The position numbers were made by a program, and so were the translations under genes. This document shows positions 46,079-57,439 of a DNA stretch of 64,000 nt, piece after piece. Position 1 is the stretch's first letter, and each line of letters begins with the position of its first letter. The DNA is from Psychrobacillus soli (GTDB lineage Bacteria; Bacillota; Bacilli; Bacillales_A; Planococcaceae), in the NCBI RefSeq assembly GCF_006861775.1, contig NZ_VDGG01000001.1:62001-126000 (forward strand). Reading direction: 5' to 3'. Under the pieces are notes generated by a model. That model was not told where the DNA came from. It searched no databases and worked only from the letters and a program-made list of their open reading frames with translations.

Positions 46079-47136
46079 ATGAAAGGACATTTCTACAAAA
46101 GAGGTTGTTCGTGCAAGAAGAAAAGATGTACTTGTGGTTCCAAATGGGCCTTTACAATCGACATTGGAATAGATCCGATTACTGGTAAAAGGAAGCAAAA
46201 GATGTGAAGCCCGGAACGATTCGAGTCCGGATTTATGAAATCAATAAGTTGTTGCCCTACTTTTCTCAGCTGAAATTGAAGGACATCACAAGTAAGAGAT
46301 ACCAGGATGCATTGAACGATTTAAAGGACAGAGGATATTCTGATAGTACAAGGGAGGGAATACACCTAACTGGAAAAATGATTTTTCGGAAAGCATTAGA
46401 GCTGGAGCTAATCAAGAAAGACCCTACTGAGTTTGCCTATCTAAAAAAGGATAAAAAAACAATCGAGCAATTGGAGGAAGAAGAAATACCAAAGTACTTG
46501 GAAAAGGAAGAGCTTGCAATATTATTAAAAACCGCTAAGAAGCAGGGGTTGGAGTTAGACTACTTAATATTCCTTATCCTCTCATACACAGGAATTCGTG
46601 TTGGGGAATTAGTAGCGCTCAAGTGGAAAGATATTGATTTCGTGAATCAGACAATCAGCTTTACCAAAACATATTGCAATCCCAATAATAATACAGTTAA
46701 GTTTCTATTGGTGACACCAAAAACGAAAAAATCCAGAAGAAAAGTCGTTGTCGATGAGGTTGTGATAGAGGCCTTAAAGGATCACAAAGAAAAACAAGAA
46801 AAAATCAGCGAACAGTTAGGAGATGCTTATAATAATCAGCACTTTATCTTTGCAAAAACTGAACGACAGCCTGGATATCCAATCGTTATCAAAATGGTAC
46901 AACTTAGAATGGCAAGACTGCTGAAACGGGCAAATTTAAATCCTGAATTAACCCCACACTCTTTACGACATACCCATACATCACTTCTTGTATAGGCGGG
47001 TGTAGCACTTGAACAAATTATGGATAGACTTGGTCATTCAGATGATCAAATCACCAAAAACGTCTATCTCCACGTTACAAAAGAAATGAAAAAAGAAGCT
47101 TCCCAAAAGTTTGCACAACTCATGAGAAGCCTCTAA
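46079..47136 (+). pseudogene. Disrupted tyrosine integrase next to groEL
   Basis: Starts MKGHFYKRGCSCKKKRCTCG and runs to KRKQKM, then a stop. About 60 residues present in the intact relative at 37550 are missing before KPGTIRVRIYEINK. The core and catalytic domains follow (YTGIRVGELVALKW, TKKSRRK, HSLRHTHTSLL), then an in-frame TAG at 46993 replaces the usual Glu, after which AGVALEQIMDRLGHSD and YLHVTKEMKKE complete the protein. So the gene has an internal deletion and a nonsense codon. It points at, and ends 85 bases from, the groEL stop codon, placing the enzyme at the attachment site it presumably used. Confidence 0.9.
47095..47133 (-). terminator. Hairpin in the integrase 3' end serving as groEL terminator
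   Basis: On the minus strand GGCTTCTC and GGGAAGC pair and CTTTTTTC follows. It lies about 90 bases past the groEL stop, so the integrase tail may supply groEL's terminator. Confidence 0.55.
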
Positions 47137-47216
47137 ATTATCCTCTATGTTAGCAAAATGTTAGCATTTCACTCTCACCTTACATACAAACCCATACATA
47201 TCAAGGGTTGAAGCGG

Positions 47217-48855
<1,639 letters not shown>

Positions 48856-48889
48856 TTAGTTACCTCCTAAGTTTTGTCTCTATTTTTTA

Positions 48890-49174
48890 TTAGCCAATTA
48901 CTGCTAGAACATCGCTTTCGCGTAATATTAAATATTCAGTGCCTTCATATTTTACTTCTGTACCTGCATATTTAGAGAAGATAATGCGGTCTCCTTCTTT
49001 TACGTCCAATTCTACACGAGTGCCGTTATCAAGTACTCGTCCAGAACTTACAGCAACTACTTTCCCTTCCTGTGGTTTCTCTTTAGCAGAGTCTGGAAGA
49101 ACGATGCCGAATGCTGTTTTTTCTTCTACTTCGATTAATTCGATTACGATACGATCACCTAATGGTCTTAACAA
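48890..49174 (-). CDS. groES: Co-chaperonin GroES
   Basis: 94 aa from TTG 49174, chosen because GGGAGG lies nine bases upstream and the product then begins [14 protein letters not shown] as in relatives. The mobile loop ([21 protein letters not shown]) and the [14 protein letters not shown] roof-side strand are intact. Caps GroEL. Confidence 0.98.
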   Translation of the reverse strand: MLRPLGDRIVIELIEVEEKTAFGIVLPDSAKEKPQEGKVVAVSSGRVLDNGTRVELDVKEGDRIIFSKYAGTEVKYEGTEYLILRESDVLAVIG

Positions 49175-49212
49175 GTGAAACAACCTCCCTAAATTTGTCG
49201 AATTTTATATTA

Positions 49213-49239
49213 TTAGCACTCTTACTCTTCGAGTGCTAA
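49213..49239. promoter_or_regulatory. CIRCE element (HrcA operator)
   Basis: TTAGCACTC-N9-GAGTGCTAA, the exact consensus, between the promoter and groES. HrcA would repress the operon until heat shock. Confidence 0.99.
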
Positions 49240-49249
49240 CACACTTATA

Positions 49250-49278
49250 ATAATAATTAATTACAGAACATTTTGCAA
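49250..49278 (-). promoter_or_regulatory. Sigma-A promoter of groES-groEL
   Basis: Minus strand -35 TTGCAA and -10 TATTAT with 17-base spacing, just upstream of CIRCE. Confidence 0.75.
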
Positions 49279-49360
49279 GTAAGAAGGCTAACTTTTTCTT
49301 TTATCTCTTATTTCCTTTACAATAAAAGAAGATTGTTAATATAGAGAGGAATCATTTTAC

Positions 49361-50074
49361 ATGAAACAACAAAAAACCGGATTATACATTTTAATCATCT
49401 ACTGTGTGATGCAGCTTTCAGGAGCTCTTTTTGTACCACTCCTCCATAAATTAATGCAAACAATGGATGTAAAAGATCCTGTGCTTACCACTTTCGGTTG
49501 GTGGGTATTCATCAGTATGGGAATCGCCACCCTCGTTACACTGCTCATTATTCGTAAAGATAAGACGTTCCTACGCCCATTAAAAGGACAGCAAGCTACT
49601 TTAGGCAAAGCAATCGGGTGGGGTATCATTGGGTTTTTCCTTGTTTTTTTTGGTCAAATTATTGCAGCGAATTTGGAGCTTGTACTTGGAGTTGAACCAG
49701 GTTCTGCAAATACGGAGCAATTTATAGAGATTGCGCATAGTGTCCCTTTTGCCATTTTTTCTATCGTTATTTTCGCTCCTATATTAGAAGAATTAATTTT
49801 CCGCCGTATCATTTTCGGTTCTTTATTGCCTAAAACCAACTTTTTTGTTGCGGCGCTTGTTAGTGCAATTGCTTTTGCAGTCATACACTTTGAGTTTACA
49901 CACCTCCTACTATATGCGGTGTCTGGGTTTATATTCGCGTTTATTTATTACAAGACAAAACGCATTATTGCATCAATTATTTCCCATATGTTACTGAATG
50001 GATTTGTGGTAATTGTCCAATTTTACGGTGAAACGATACAAAAGTTTCTAGAAACCTATTCACAAATGCCTTAA
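49361..50074 (+). CDS. ydiL: CPBP family intramembrane metalloprotease
   Basis: 237 aa, about seven to eight membrane helices. CPBP (Abi) motifs: ILEELIFRRIIFG with the paired Glu and Arg, and FAVIHFEFTH with the metal His. Homologue of B. subtilis YdiL, also encoded divergently next to groES. Related to Rce1-like proteases; bacterial substrates are mostly unknown. Confidence 0.9.
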   Translation: MKQQKTGLYILIIYCVMQLSGALFVPLLHKLMQTMDVKDPVLTTFGWWVFISMGIATLVTLLIIRKDKTFLRPLKGQQATLGKAIGWGIIGFFLVFFGQIIAANLELVLGVEPGSANTEQFIEIAHSVPFAIFSIVIFAPILEELIFRRIIFGSLLPKTNFFVAALVSAIAFAVIHFEFTHLLLYAVSGFIFAFIYYKTKRIIASIISHMLLNGFVVIVQFYGETIQKFLETYSQMP

Positions 50075-50107
50075 AAAAAGCCTTCCATCAAGCAGTTGGA
50101 AGGCTTT
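50073..50107. terminator. Bidirectional terminator between ydiL and rex
   Basis: AAAAGCCTTCCA and TGGAAGGCTTTT with T runs in both directions. Confidence 0.9.
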
Positions 50108-50111
50108 TCTT

Positions 50112-50756
50112 TCATTCTTCAGTATGTTCGTTTCGTATTAAGTAGATCAGTGTTTGCACCTCGACAGATAAGTCAATCGTATGAACACGTATTGTTTCTG
50201 GAACAGCTAATCTAACCGGAGTAAAGTTCAAAATACCTTTAATACCGGTTTTCGCTAAACGATCGGCTACTTCTTGTGCAGAGCGGCTTGGAACTGTACA
50301 AATTACTAATTCAATCCCATACTCGGCAAGTTTCGCTTCCATCACACTTGGATGAAAAACAGGAATATCACTTTTAATTATTCCTTCTACTGGTGCTTTC
50401 GTGTCAAAAGCAACGACAATTTTAGTATTATGATTTTTCTGGAAATTGTACTTAAGGAATGCTGTCCCTAAGCTACCTACACCTATTAATGCTACATGCG
50501 CTGCTTCGTCTTGATCCAAAGTCTTTCGGAAAAATTCTAGGAGTGTCTGCACATCGTAGCCGTATCCTTTTTTACCGAGTGCACCAAAATGCGAGAAATC
50601 TCTTCGAATCGTTGCGGAATCTATTTTCATTGCTTCGCTTAGCTCTTGGGAAGAAACTCGTTTATGCCCTGCATTATGAAAGCTTTGTAAAAATCTATAA
50701 TATAAGGGAAGTCTTTTCGTTGTTGCTTGAGGAATTCTTGGAAGTTCAGGTCTCAT
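50112..50756 (-). CDS. rex: Redox-sensing repressor Rex
   Basis: 214 aa from ATG 50756 (AGGAGGGTTTTTC in front); the frame extends upstream but Rex proteins start like this ([20 protein letters not shown]). Winged HTH with [21 protein letters not shown], then the NADH-binding Rossmann domain with GVGSLGTAF and VAFDT. NADH releases it from fermentation and respiration gene operators. Conserved position between ydiL and ydiF. Confidence 0.97.
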   Translation of the reverse strand: MRPELPRIPQATTKRLPLYYRFLQSFHNAGHKRVSSQELSEAMKIDSATIRRDFSHFGALGKKGYGYDVQTLLEFFRKTLDQDEAAHVALIGVGSLGTAFLKYNFQKNHNTKIVVAFDTKAPVEGIIKSDIPVFHPSVMEAKLAEYGIELVICTVPSRSAQEVADRLAKTGIKGILNFTPVRLAVPETIRVHTIDLSVEVQTLIYLIRNEHTEE

Positions 50757-50887
50757 GAAAAACCCTCCTATTTCATTGGTACAAATCGTTTTTATATTAC
50801 TAGACATTTCCTTCCTTGTAAAGCTAGGTCGTTGCAACGTACCGTCCTATCTATTACACTTAGGATAGAATTGAGGTGCGAATAATT

Positions 50888-52822
50888 GTGATTGTTTTAC
50901 AAGTCAATCAAGTAACAAAATCCTTTAACGGAGAAGATATATTAACAAATGTAAAGCTAGAAGTGCAAGACCGAGATCGTGTTGCACTCGTCGGACGAAA
51001 CGGTGCTGGAAAGTCTACTTTACTTAAAATAATTGCCGGTGAAATGTCGTATGATTCCGGCGATATCATCATGCCAAAAACTGTACGCCTCGGCTATTTA
51101 GAGCAGCATGCAGGACTTGAATCGAAGCTTTCCATATGGGATGAAATGAAATCTATTTTTAGCCATTTAATCGATTCGGAAAAAGAACTGCGTTCACTAG
51201 AAGCACAAATGGCAGATCCTTCTATATATGAAGATGCCGAAAGCTATGCACGCGTCACTGCAGCGTACGATGAATTACAACTTGCTTTCAATGAAGCAGG
51301 AGGTTACCGATTCGAATCGGACATTCGCTCTATTTTACACGGGATGCAGTTTTTCCCTGAAGATTATGAGAAACCTGTACAAGCATTATCTGGTGGGCAA
51401 AAAACGAGACTGGCACTCGCGAAAATGTTACTCAGCAAGCCTGATTTACTTATCCTAGATGAGCCAACGAACCATTTAGACATCCAAACACTTAGCTTTT
51501 TAGAAAATTATTTAAAAAACTATAATGGGGCCATTTTAATCGTTTCCCATGACCGATACTTTTTAGATCAAGTCGTGAACTTTGTATATGAAGTTTCTCG
51601 CCATAATGTAACTAGATATGTAGGGAATTACAGTGCTTATTTAGATGACAAAGCGAAAAACTATGAGCTCGACAAAAAGAAATTCGAGAAACAACAGGAA
51701 GAAAAAGCAAAATTAGAAGACTTTGTGAGCAAAAATCTAGCACGTGCTTCCACGACAAAAATGGCACAATCTAGACGGAAAGTCCTTGAAAAAACAGACT
51801 GGATGGATGCCCCAGATGGCGATGAAAAATCGGCTACTTTTGGATTTTCAATCGATCGCCCAAGTGGTAATGATGTATTACGATTAGAGGAAGTTTCCGT
51901 TGGATATCCAAACAAAACAGTCTCATCGAATATTTCATTTTCCGTCTATAAACAAGATCGAATTGCACTCGTCGGACCGAATGGTGTTGGAAAATCCACT
52001 CTACTGAAAACACTGATGAAACAATTGGATACTAATGCTGGGAAAATCCAATATGGGACAAACGTTCAATTTGGTTACTATGACCAAGAACAAGCCGCAC
52101 TCACTGGCAATAAAACCGCATTACAAGAACTGTGGGACGAATGGCCACTGATGAATGAAAGAGATGTCCGAACTGTTTTAGGACGCTTCCTATTTAGCGG
52201 CGATGATGTACAAAAAACAATTGCTACCTTATCAGGCGGAGAAAAAGCAAGACTTGCACTAGCTAAATTAATGCTACTAAAAGCGAATACACTTGTACTA
52301 GATGAGCCGACAAACCATTTAGATTTAGATAGTAAAGAAGTACTTGAAAATGCATTACTCGACTTTCCAGGGACCATTATTTTTGTATCACATGACCGCT
52401 ATTTTATTAACCGAATCGCAACTAAAGTGATTGAGTTATCTAGCGATCAAGCGACCTTTTTCTTAGGAGATTATGACTACTACTTGGAAAAGAAAGAAGA
52501 ACTAGAAGAGCTTGCAGCGGAAAATGCTGTTATAGAGAAAACAGTTGTTGTGAAGGCAAACACTTCCACAATTGATAAAGAAGCAAAAAAGAAGGAACGT
52601 CAATTACGTCGTCAACTGGAAGAGCTAGAAGCACAGATTCCAAAAGTGGATTCCAAGATAGCTTCTATAGAAGAAAAACTTTGTGATCCAGCAATATTCC
52701 AAGACCACGAAGCAGTACAACAATTGCAAGTAGAACTGGATGCATTAAAAGAAACACAAGATGAATTGTCAAATGAATGGCTAGAGTTACAAGAATTAAT
52801 AGAAGAAATAGCTTCAAACTAA
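50888..52822 (+). CDS. ydiF: ABC-F family ATPase (YdiF)
   Basis: About 644 aa from GTG 50888, with GAGGTG upstream and a start (MIVLQVNQVTKSF) like B. subtilis YdiF. Two ATPase domains: Walker A GRNGAGKST and GPNGVGKST, signatures LSGGQKTRLALAK and LSGGEKARLALAK, with a charged linker (about 240-290) and a C-terminal coiled coil (about 560-640). No membrane domain; ABC-F proteins act on the ribosome. Confidence 0.95.
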   Translation: MIVLQVNQVTKSFNGEDILTNVKLEVQDRDRVALVGRNGAGKSTLLKIIAGEMSYDSGDIIMPKTVRLGYLEQHAGLESKLSIWDEMKSIFSHLIDSEKELRSLEAQMADPSIYEDAESYARVTAAYDELQLAFNEAGGYRFESDIRSILHGMQFFPEDYEKPVQALSGGQKTRLALAKMLLSKPDLLILDEPTNHLDIQTLSFLENYLKNYNGAILIVSHDRYFLDQVVNFVYEVSRHNVTRYVGNYSAYLDDKAKNYELDKKKFEKQQEEKAKLEDFVSKNLARASTTKMAQSRRKVLEKTDWMDAPDGDEKSATFGFSIDRPSGNDVLRLEEVSVGYPNKTVSSNISFSVYKQDRIALVGPNGVGKSTLLKTLMKQLDTNAGKIQYGTNVQFGYYDQEQAALTGNKTALQELWDEWPLMNERDVRTVLGRFLFSGDDVQKTIATLSGGEKARLALAKLMLLKANTLVLDEPTNHLDLDSKEVLENALLDFPGTIIFVSHDRYFINRIATKVIELSSDQATFFLGDYDYYLEKKEELEELAAENAVIEKTVVVKANTSTIDKEAKKKERQLRRQLEELEAQIPKVDSKIASIEEKLCDPAIFQDHEAVQQLQVELDALKETQDELSNEWLELQELIEEIASN

Positions 52823-52852
52823 AGGGATTCCTATGAAGGGAATCTCTTTTTT
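52821..52852 (+). terminator. Terminator of ydiF
   Basis: AAAGGGATTCC and GGGAATCTC stem followed by a T run. Confidence 0.85.
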
Positions 52853-52953
52853 GTAGTTTGTCACGTTCAACTATTTATTGCAAAGTTGAATGTCGAATTT
52901 TGTCTATATATGTTGGTCAAGTACTTTTTTTCTCGATTTCATTTTCCACAATC

Positions 52954-53112
52954 TTATTCACATGAAAAAACTAGTAACACCAACATATCAACAGACTTAT
53001 ACACATTATCCACAGATTTCAAACTAGACTATCCACATAGTTGTGTGCAAATGAGACACAATATATAGAAAATACAAAACTTATGCACATCTTATCCCCA
53101 GTCTGTGCATAA
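52954..53112. promoter_or_regulatory. DnaA-box cluster
   Basis: Five exact matches to TTATNCACA: 52954, 52997, 53006, 53081 and, inverted, 53104; near-matches at 53029 (CTATCCACA) and 53092 (TTATCCCCA). It lies between ydiF and tsaD, the same interval as a DnaA-box cluster known to modulate replication initiation in B. subtilis (gcp-ydiF). Confidence 0.88.
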
Positions 53113-53153
53113 GTACGAATGTTCCCTATTGACAAGTTGAAATATACCTGTTA

Positions 53154-53190
53154 AAAAATCCCCTTTTCTTGTCGAAGAAAAGAGGATTTC
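53154..53190 (-). terminator. Terminator of the tsaE-tsaB-rimI-tsaD operon
   Basis: AAATCCCCTTTTCTT and AAGAAAAGAGGATTT pair around GTCG; T run on the minus strand. Confidence 0.85.
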
Positions 53191-53192
53191 CG

Positions 53193-54212
53193 TTAGTTCC
53201 AACTATTTAATTCCATTCCTGGTCGACCATTCATCGACATATCACTTGTTTTTCCTGCAGAAAACTTAGAATTTCCTGCCGCAGCAATCATTGCTGCATT
53301 ATCTGTACATAATGAAATCGTAGGCACGTAAAATGGAATATTTTCTTTTTCGAATGTTTCTTCGAGTGATTTTCGTAGTCCTTTATTCGCAGCAACTCCA
53401 CCTGCTGCGATTACTTGTTTCACGTTAAATTCTCTTGCTGCACGTAGTGTTTTTGCCGTTAATACTTCAATAACACTTTCTTGGAAACCTGCTGCTAAAT
53501 GATTAGGATTAATCTCTTCTCCTCGTTGCTCTGCATTATGTTGATAGTTAATCACGGCAGATTTCAGGCCACTAAAGCTAAAGTCGTAAGATCCTTCTTC
53601 CAACCATGCTCTAGGAAAAGGCACAGCTCCGTCACTCTCATTAGCAAGTCGGTCAATATGTGGCCCACCTGGATACGGCAAGTTTAATACTCGAGCTACT
53701 TTATCGTACGCTTCGCCAGCCGCGTCATCGCGTGTTTCTCCGATTAGTTCGAACTGACCGTCTGCTTTCATTAATACTAATTCGGTGTGCCCCCCCGATA
53801 CGACTAGTGCCAATAGCGGAAACTCCATCGGTTGCACAAGTGCATTTGCATAAATATGGCCAGCAATATGATGCACTCCAACTAATGGAAGGCTGTTTGC
53901 AAATGCAAAAGCTTTTGCGGCATTTATGCCGATTAATAGCGCACCTACAAGTCCTGGTCCTTCTGTAACTGCAACAGCATCTAAATCCTTCGGTATCATA
54001 TTTGCTTGCTTCAACGCTTCTTCGATAACAATCGTAATTTGCTCCACATGATGTCTGGACGCAATTTCAGGTACAACTCCACCGAAGCGCTTATGGCTTT
54101 CGATTTGGGAAGCGACTACATTGGAAATGATTTCATGTCCATTTTTTACGATGGAAGCAGCCGTTTCATCACAGCTCGTTTCTATTCCTAATATATATTG
54201 ATCTTTTATCAT
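53193..54212 (-). CDS. tsaD: tRNA t6A modification protein TsaD
   Basis: 339 aa from ATG 54212, which overlaps the rimI stop (ATGA) and has GGTGGAG in front; a longer frame exists to 54227. Kae1 signature: [25 protein letters not shown] (metal His pair), [13 protein letters not shown]-type [18 protein letters not shown] and [12 protein letters not shown]. With TsaB and TsaE it transfers threonylcarbamoyl to A37 of ANN-decoding tRNAs. Confidence 0.98.
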   Translation of the reverse strand: MIKDQYILGIETSCDETAASIVKNGHEIISNVVASQIESHKRFGGVVPEIASRHHVEQITIVIEEALKQANMIPKDLDAVAVTEGPGLVGALLIGINAAKAFAFANSLPLVGVHHIAGHIYANALVQPMEFPLLALVVSGGHTELVLMKADGQFELIGETRDDAAGEAYDKVARVLNLPYPGGPHIDRLANESDGAVPFPRAWLEEGSYDFSFSGLKSAVINYQHNAEQRGEEINPNHLAAGFQESVIEVLTAKTLRAAREFNVKQVIAAGGVAANKGLRKSLEETFEKENIPFYVPTISLCTDNAAMIAAAGNSKFSAGKTSDMSMNGRPGMELNSWN

Positions 54213-54670
54213 TTGAACTCCACCCACATGACAAGAGCATCCTCTTGTGTATCTGTATAATAATTTTTTCGTATGCCACCATCTTGGAAACCTAGTTTAT
54301 AATACAAGTTTTTGGCTATATCATTCGTCACACGTACTTCTAGCGTCATTAGGACAACATCTTGTTCTAACACTACACGAATCGCTTCACGCATTAAGCC
54401 TTCGCCAATTTTCAGTCCGCGCATACGCTCTGAAACGGCCACATTTGTTATATGACTTTCATCCATGACAATCCACATGCCACAGTAACCAACGATTTCT
54501 TTCGTTTCTGTCTCTGCCACAATATAGTGCGAATACAAATTCGTCGTCATTTCATGCTCAAATGCTTCTCTTGTCCAAGGTGTTGCAAAAGCTTCTTCTT
54601 CTATTAAAAGTATTTGATCTATATCTTCCAATGTCATTTTTCGATACGTAATGGTTTGATTAGTTATCAT
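54209..54670 (-). CDS. rimI: Ribosomal protein S18-alanine N-acetyltransferase RimI
   Basis: 153 aa GNAT protein: acetyl-CoA loop [29 protein letters not shown]-type N-terminus ([10 protein letters not shown]) and [19 protein letters not shown]. Acetylates the N-terminus of S18 in the family. Overlaps tsaB upstream and tsaD downstream. Confidence 0.95.
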   Translation of the reverse strand: MITNQTITYRKMTLEDIDQILLIEEEAFATPWTREAFEHEMTTNLYSHYIVAETETKEIVGYCGMWIVMDESHITNVAVSERMRGLKIGEGLMREAIRVVLEQDVVLMTLEVRVTNDIAKNLYYKLGFQDGGIRKNYYTDTQEDALVMWVEFK

Positions 54671-55346
54671 TTTTCTTCTGCTCTTTCATCCAGTTTGCCT
54701 CTGCTTCTGTTATGCGTAAGTATTCGGGCACGGTCGTGTGCGCTTCTGTTGGTTGTTGCTTTTTAGCAAGTTCGATTAGAACAGCGGCACTTGGTAACGA
54801 GAATGCTGCATTGGCACGCTCGACTTTATCACCAAGCACTTCTTTTATTTGTTCCCAATGTATGTTAACGTCCATCCCGACGAATAAAACCGGTTGTCCC
54901 ATTTCTTCCACTGTTTTTAACAATTCTAGAAGCGACATATGTGCCTCTTTCACTACTTCCCCATTCGTATAAATTCCTGCGAATACATTGCCACGTCTTG
55001 CATCCATAATCGCGCAAACAATTCCAGGGAAATAGGCTGCATTCCCGGCTAACACTTGCAAACTTGATACCGAAACAATCGGTACGTTCAGCGTCCATGC
55101 AAGTGTTTTTCCTATTGTTACACCAATTCGAACACCTGTATAAGAACCCGGTCCTTTCGCCACAGCAATCGCATCTATGTCACTAGGCTTAATATCTGCT
55201 TTTTTTAATAACGCTTCAATTGTAGGCATTGCTCCAATGGAATGCGTAATTTTAAGGGACGACTTAAATTCTGCAAGTACTTGGTCATCCTTTACAACAG
55301 CTACAGCAAGCGGAGTATGGGATGTATCTATTCCTAACCAAATCAT
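54660..55346 (-). CDS. tsaB: tRNA t6A modification protein TsaB
   Basis: 228 aa. LGIDTSHTPLAVAVVKDD and AVAKGPGSYTGVRIGVTIG of the TsaB family; dimer partner of TsaD. Start overlaps the tsaE stop by four bases (ATGA). Confidence 0.96.
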   Translation of the reverse strand: MIWLGIDTSHTPLAVAVVKDDQVLAEFKSSLKITHSIGAMPTIEALLKKADIKPSDIDAIAVAKGPGSYTGVRIGVTIGKTLAWTLNVPIVSVSSLQVLAGNAAYFPGIVCAIMDARRGNVFAGIYTNGEVVKEAHMSLLELLKTVEEMGQPVLFVGMDVNIHWEQIKEVLGDKVERANAAFSLPSAAVLIELAKKQQPTEAHTTVPEYLRITEAEANWMKEQKKNDN

Positions 55347-55795
55347 TCAAAAAGCTCCTCACATAATCGTTCATATCGTTTTCCAAACGGGGTAAACGTA
55401 AATTTTCGCTTATCATCTTCTAACCGGTGAATTTGGATTGCTAAACGCTCCGGTGGCAAATCTTCGTTTATCAAATGAGCCCACTCGATAATACTCACTG
55501 CCTCTCCGTAAAACAACTCGTCCCACCCTAAATCCTCATCGCTATCTGCTAAGCGATATACATCTAAATGGTTTAAAGGCAGTCTGCCCTCATATTGCTT
55601 TAAAATAGTAAACGTCGGGCTATTCACATTCCGTGTAATTCCAAGACCTTTAGCTATACTTTTGGTGAACGTTGTCTTCCCCGCCCCTAAATCTCCTTCT
55701 AGCGTAAGCACATCACTGGACGCTAAAAGTTCGGCAAGTTGCTGAGCAAGCTGTTCTGTCTCCTGTTCCGAATTAATCATACGTTCATATATCAT
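55343..55795 (-). CDS. tsaE: tRNA t6A modification ATPase TsaE
   Basis: 150 aa. P-loop LEGDLGAGKTTFTK, the NSPTFT motif and HLDVYRL. ATPase needed for turnover of the TsaBD complex. First gene of the operon. Confidence 0.96.
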   Translation of the reverse strand: MIYERMINSEQETEQLAQQLAELLASSDVLTLEGDLGAGKTTFTKSIAKGLGITRNVNSPTFTILKQYEGRLPLNHLDVYRLADSDEDLGWDELFYGEAVSIIEWAHLINEDLPPERLAIQIHRLEDDKRKFTFTPFGKRYERLCEELFE

Positions 55796-55882
55796 TAGTC
55801 GCTATCCTTTCAAGTACTTATCTGTTTGCTTCTATTATAAAGAAATAGTAGCAGGAATGTAAGTAGACAGCCCTTAAGCCAA

Positions 55883-55915
55883 AAAAAATCACTTCGCGAA
55901 ATGGCGAAATGATTT
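55883..55915 (-). terminator. Terminator after the YugN-like gene
   Basis: AATCACTTCGC and GCGAAATGATT stem, T run on the minus strand. Confidence 0.8.
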
Positions 55916-55923
55916 TACTTTCA

Positions 55924-56334
55924 TTAGTGCACGAAACGTACAATTTCTTGTACTGCCTGTTCTCCAGCATGCACCCATCTATTTTTATCCTCAATTTTAC
56001 CGTCTTTGTCGAGAGGTTCTTGGAACTGATTGAACCCGCTAGAAGTTAATAATGCATTTTCATCCCTATCTAAGCCAACGTTTACGACGTGCTTAATAAC
56101 ATAAGGAGTTTGAAATCTTATATATGCTTCTTGATGGTCTAAGTCACCTTCAAGTACTTCGAATGGAAGCCTTAAATAGATGGTCTCTCCTGCTTCACGC
56201 CATAAAACATTATCGAAGCTTCCTTTATGATAATCCCAGTTCCCTCCGATACTATACCCCAAACGTTGGATGCTACTTTTTAATTGTCCAAAGTACGCTT
56301 GCTTTCCTTCTAAATCTGTTTCTAGTTGTAACAT
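55924..56334 (-). CDS. YugN-like family protein
   Basis: 136 aa, the size of B. subtilis YugN. YSIGGNWDYHKGSFD and LRLPFEVLEGDLD are family-typical. AAGGAGTG precedes the ATG. Soluble, function unknown. Confidence 0.8.
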   Translation of the reverse strand: MLQLETDLEGKQAYFGQLKSSIQRLGYSIGGNWDYHKGSFDNVLWREAGETIYLRLPFEVLEGDLDHQEAYIRFQTPYVIKHVVNVGLDRDENALLTSSGFNQFQEPLDKDGKIEDKNRWVHAGEQAVQEIVRFVH

Positions 56335-56433
56335 AATCGTTTCACTCCTTATTAAATACTCTGTTCTATCTTCACCAAAAAAGAATGATTCAATTCAAGC
56401 GAAAGAAAAAATGCGTAAGTGCTGTTTTAGGAG

Positions 56434-56528
56434 TTGGTTGCTTTCATCGGTAACTTGGTTGCTCTCGTGCTAAAATGGTTGCTTTCCGAATAGAATTGAT
56501 TGTTTTCAATGAACGATTGGTCGCCCTG
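56434..56528. repeat. Five degenerate direct repeats with ~21-base period
   Basis: TTGGTTGCTTTC (56434), TTGGTTGCTCTC (56455), ATGGTTGCTTTC (56475), TTGATTGTTTTC (56496) and TTGGTCGCCCTG (56517). The remainder of the 56335-56563 gap holds nothing recognisable. Confidence 0.75.
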
Positions 56529-56564
56529 ATCCATTATTTTACAATTTTCTAAGCAATGAAAAAA

Positions 56565-56600
56565 GATCGATCAAAGGAGTCATCACTCCTTTAATCGATC
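56565..56600 (-). terminator. Terminator of the urease operon
   Basis: GATCGATCAAAGGAGT and ACTCCTTTAATCGATC form a 16-base stem just after ureD. Confidence 0.85.
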
Positions 56601-56613
56601 TATTAGTAATAGT

Positions 56614-57438
56614 TTAATACTTTCTTAATGATAAAGGTTTTTTAGAAAACCATTCCCTGCGAATAAAGGAAGTACATAATGCTAGTAATTCTTCAATTTG
56701 TTGCGTGGAAGAAGCAAGAATCCGAATCGTAAATCCTGACTCATGAAGCATGGACATACCTATTTTACAATCCCCGATTTGACTTTCCAACTCTTCGTAC
56801 AATTGATTAAGAAAACTAGTTGTACATCGCACGTCCACTACAATCATGGAACCTAAATGCGTAAAGTTTTCCATAAACCCTATATCCTCTACTTGTGAAT
56901 CACTAGGTTGTAAATTTAAATGATCGAAAGCAATCAATTGGTCTTCCATATATATTTCATTTTTCAAGCGAAGTTGTTCATACTTAAACCACTTTCCATC
57001 TGGAGACCAGCCTGGCGTTAATATATCCGTATAAACAAGTGTGGATCCTCTTTCCATTCTAATTACTGTGTTTTGGTTATACCTTGCGTCCCGATAAGCA
57101 ATGAGAGGATCTGGAATGTATTCGAGGACACTACCCTTTTTTAATATAAATTCCGTTTCCTGTAGTACTGGTGCAGTTGGCGTTCGATATACTTTCGTGG
57201 CAGATTGAGTAGTTAATATTAACTCTGCCTGCTCTTCCAGCGTCACTTCTATTCGATAACGGTCACCACCGACATAACCACCACCAGGATTTACGATAAA
57301 AAAACACGCCTGTCCCGTATTATCCAGATAGTTCGGGCGAAGTACCTTCAATGCACCTTGGAAGTACACCGTTTTTGTGACAGTTTTTTCTTTCTTTTTC
57401 TCCATCACAAGTTGTAGAATCCCCGTCCAGTTTTCCAT
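56614..57438 (-). CDS. ureD: Urease accessory protein UreD
   Basis: 274 aa. NPGGGYVGGDRYRIEVTLEE and YIPDPLIAYRDARYNQ are UreD/UreH hallmarks. Scaffold that binds apo-urease and recruits UreF and UreG. Starts one base after the ureG stop. Confidence 0.96.
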   Translation of the reverse strand: MENWTGILQLVMEKKKEKTVTKTVYFQGALKVLRPNYLDNTGQACFFIVNPGGGYVGGDRYRIEVTLEEQAELILTTQSATKVYRTPTAPVLQETEFILKKGSVLEYIPDPLIAYRDARYNQNTVIRMERGSTLVYTDILTPGWSPDGKWFKYEQLRLKNEIYMEDQLIAFDHLNLQPSDSQVEDIGFMENFTHLGSMIVVDVRCTTSFLNQLYEELESQIGDCKIGMSMLHESGFTIRILASSTQQIEELLALCTSFIRREWFSKKPLSLRKY

Positions 57439-57439
57439 C

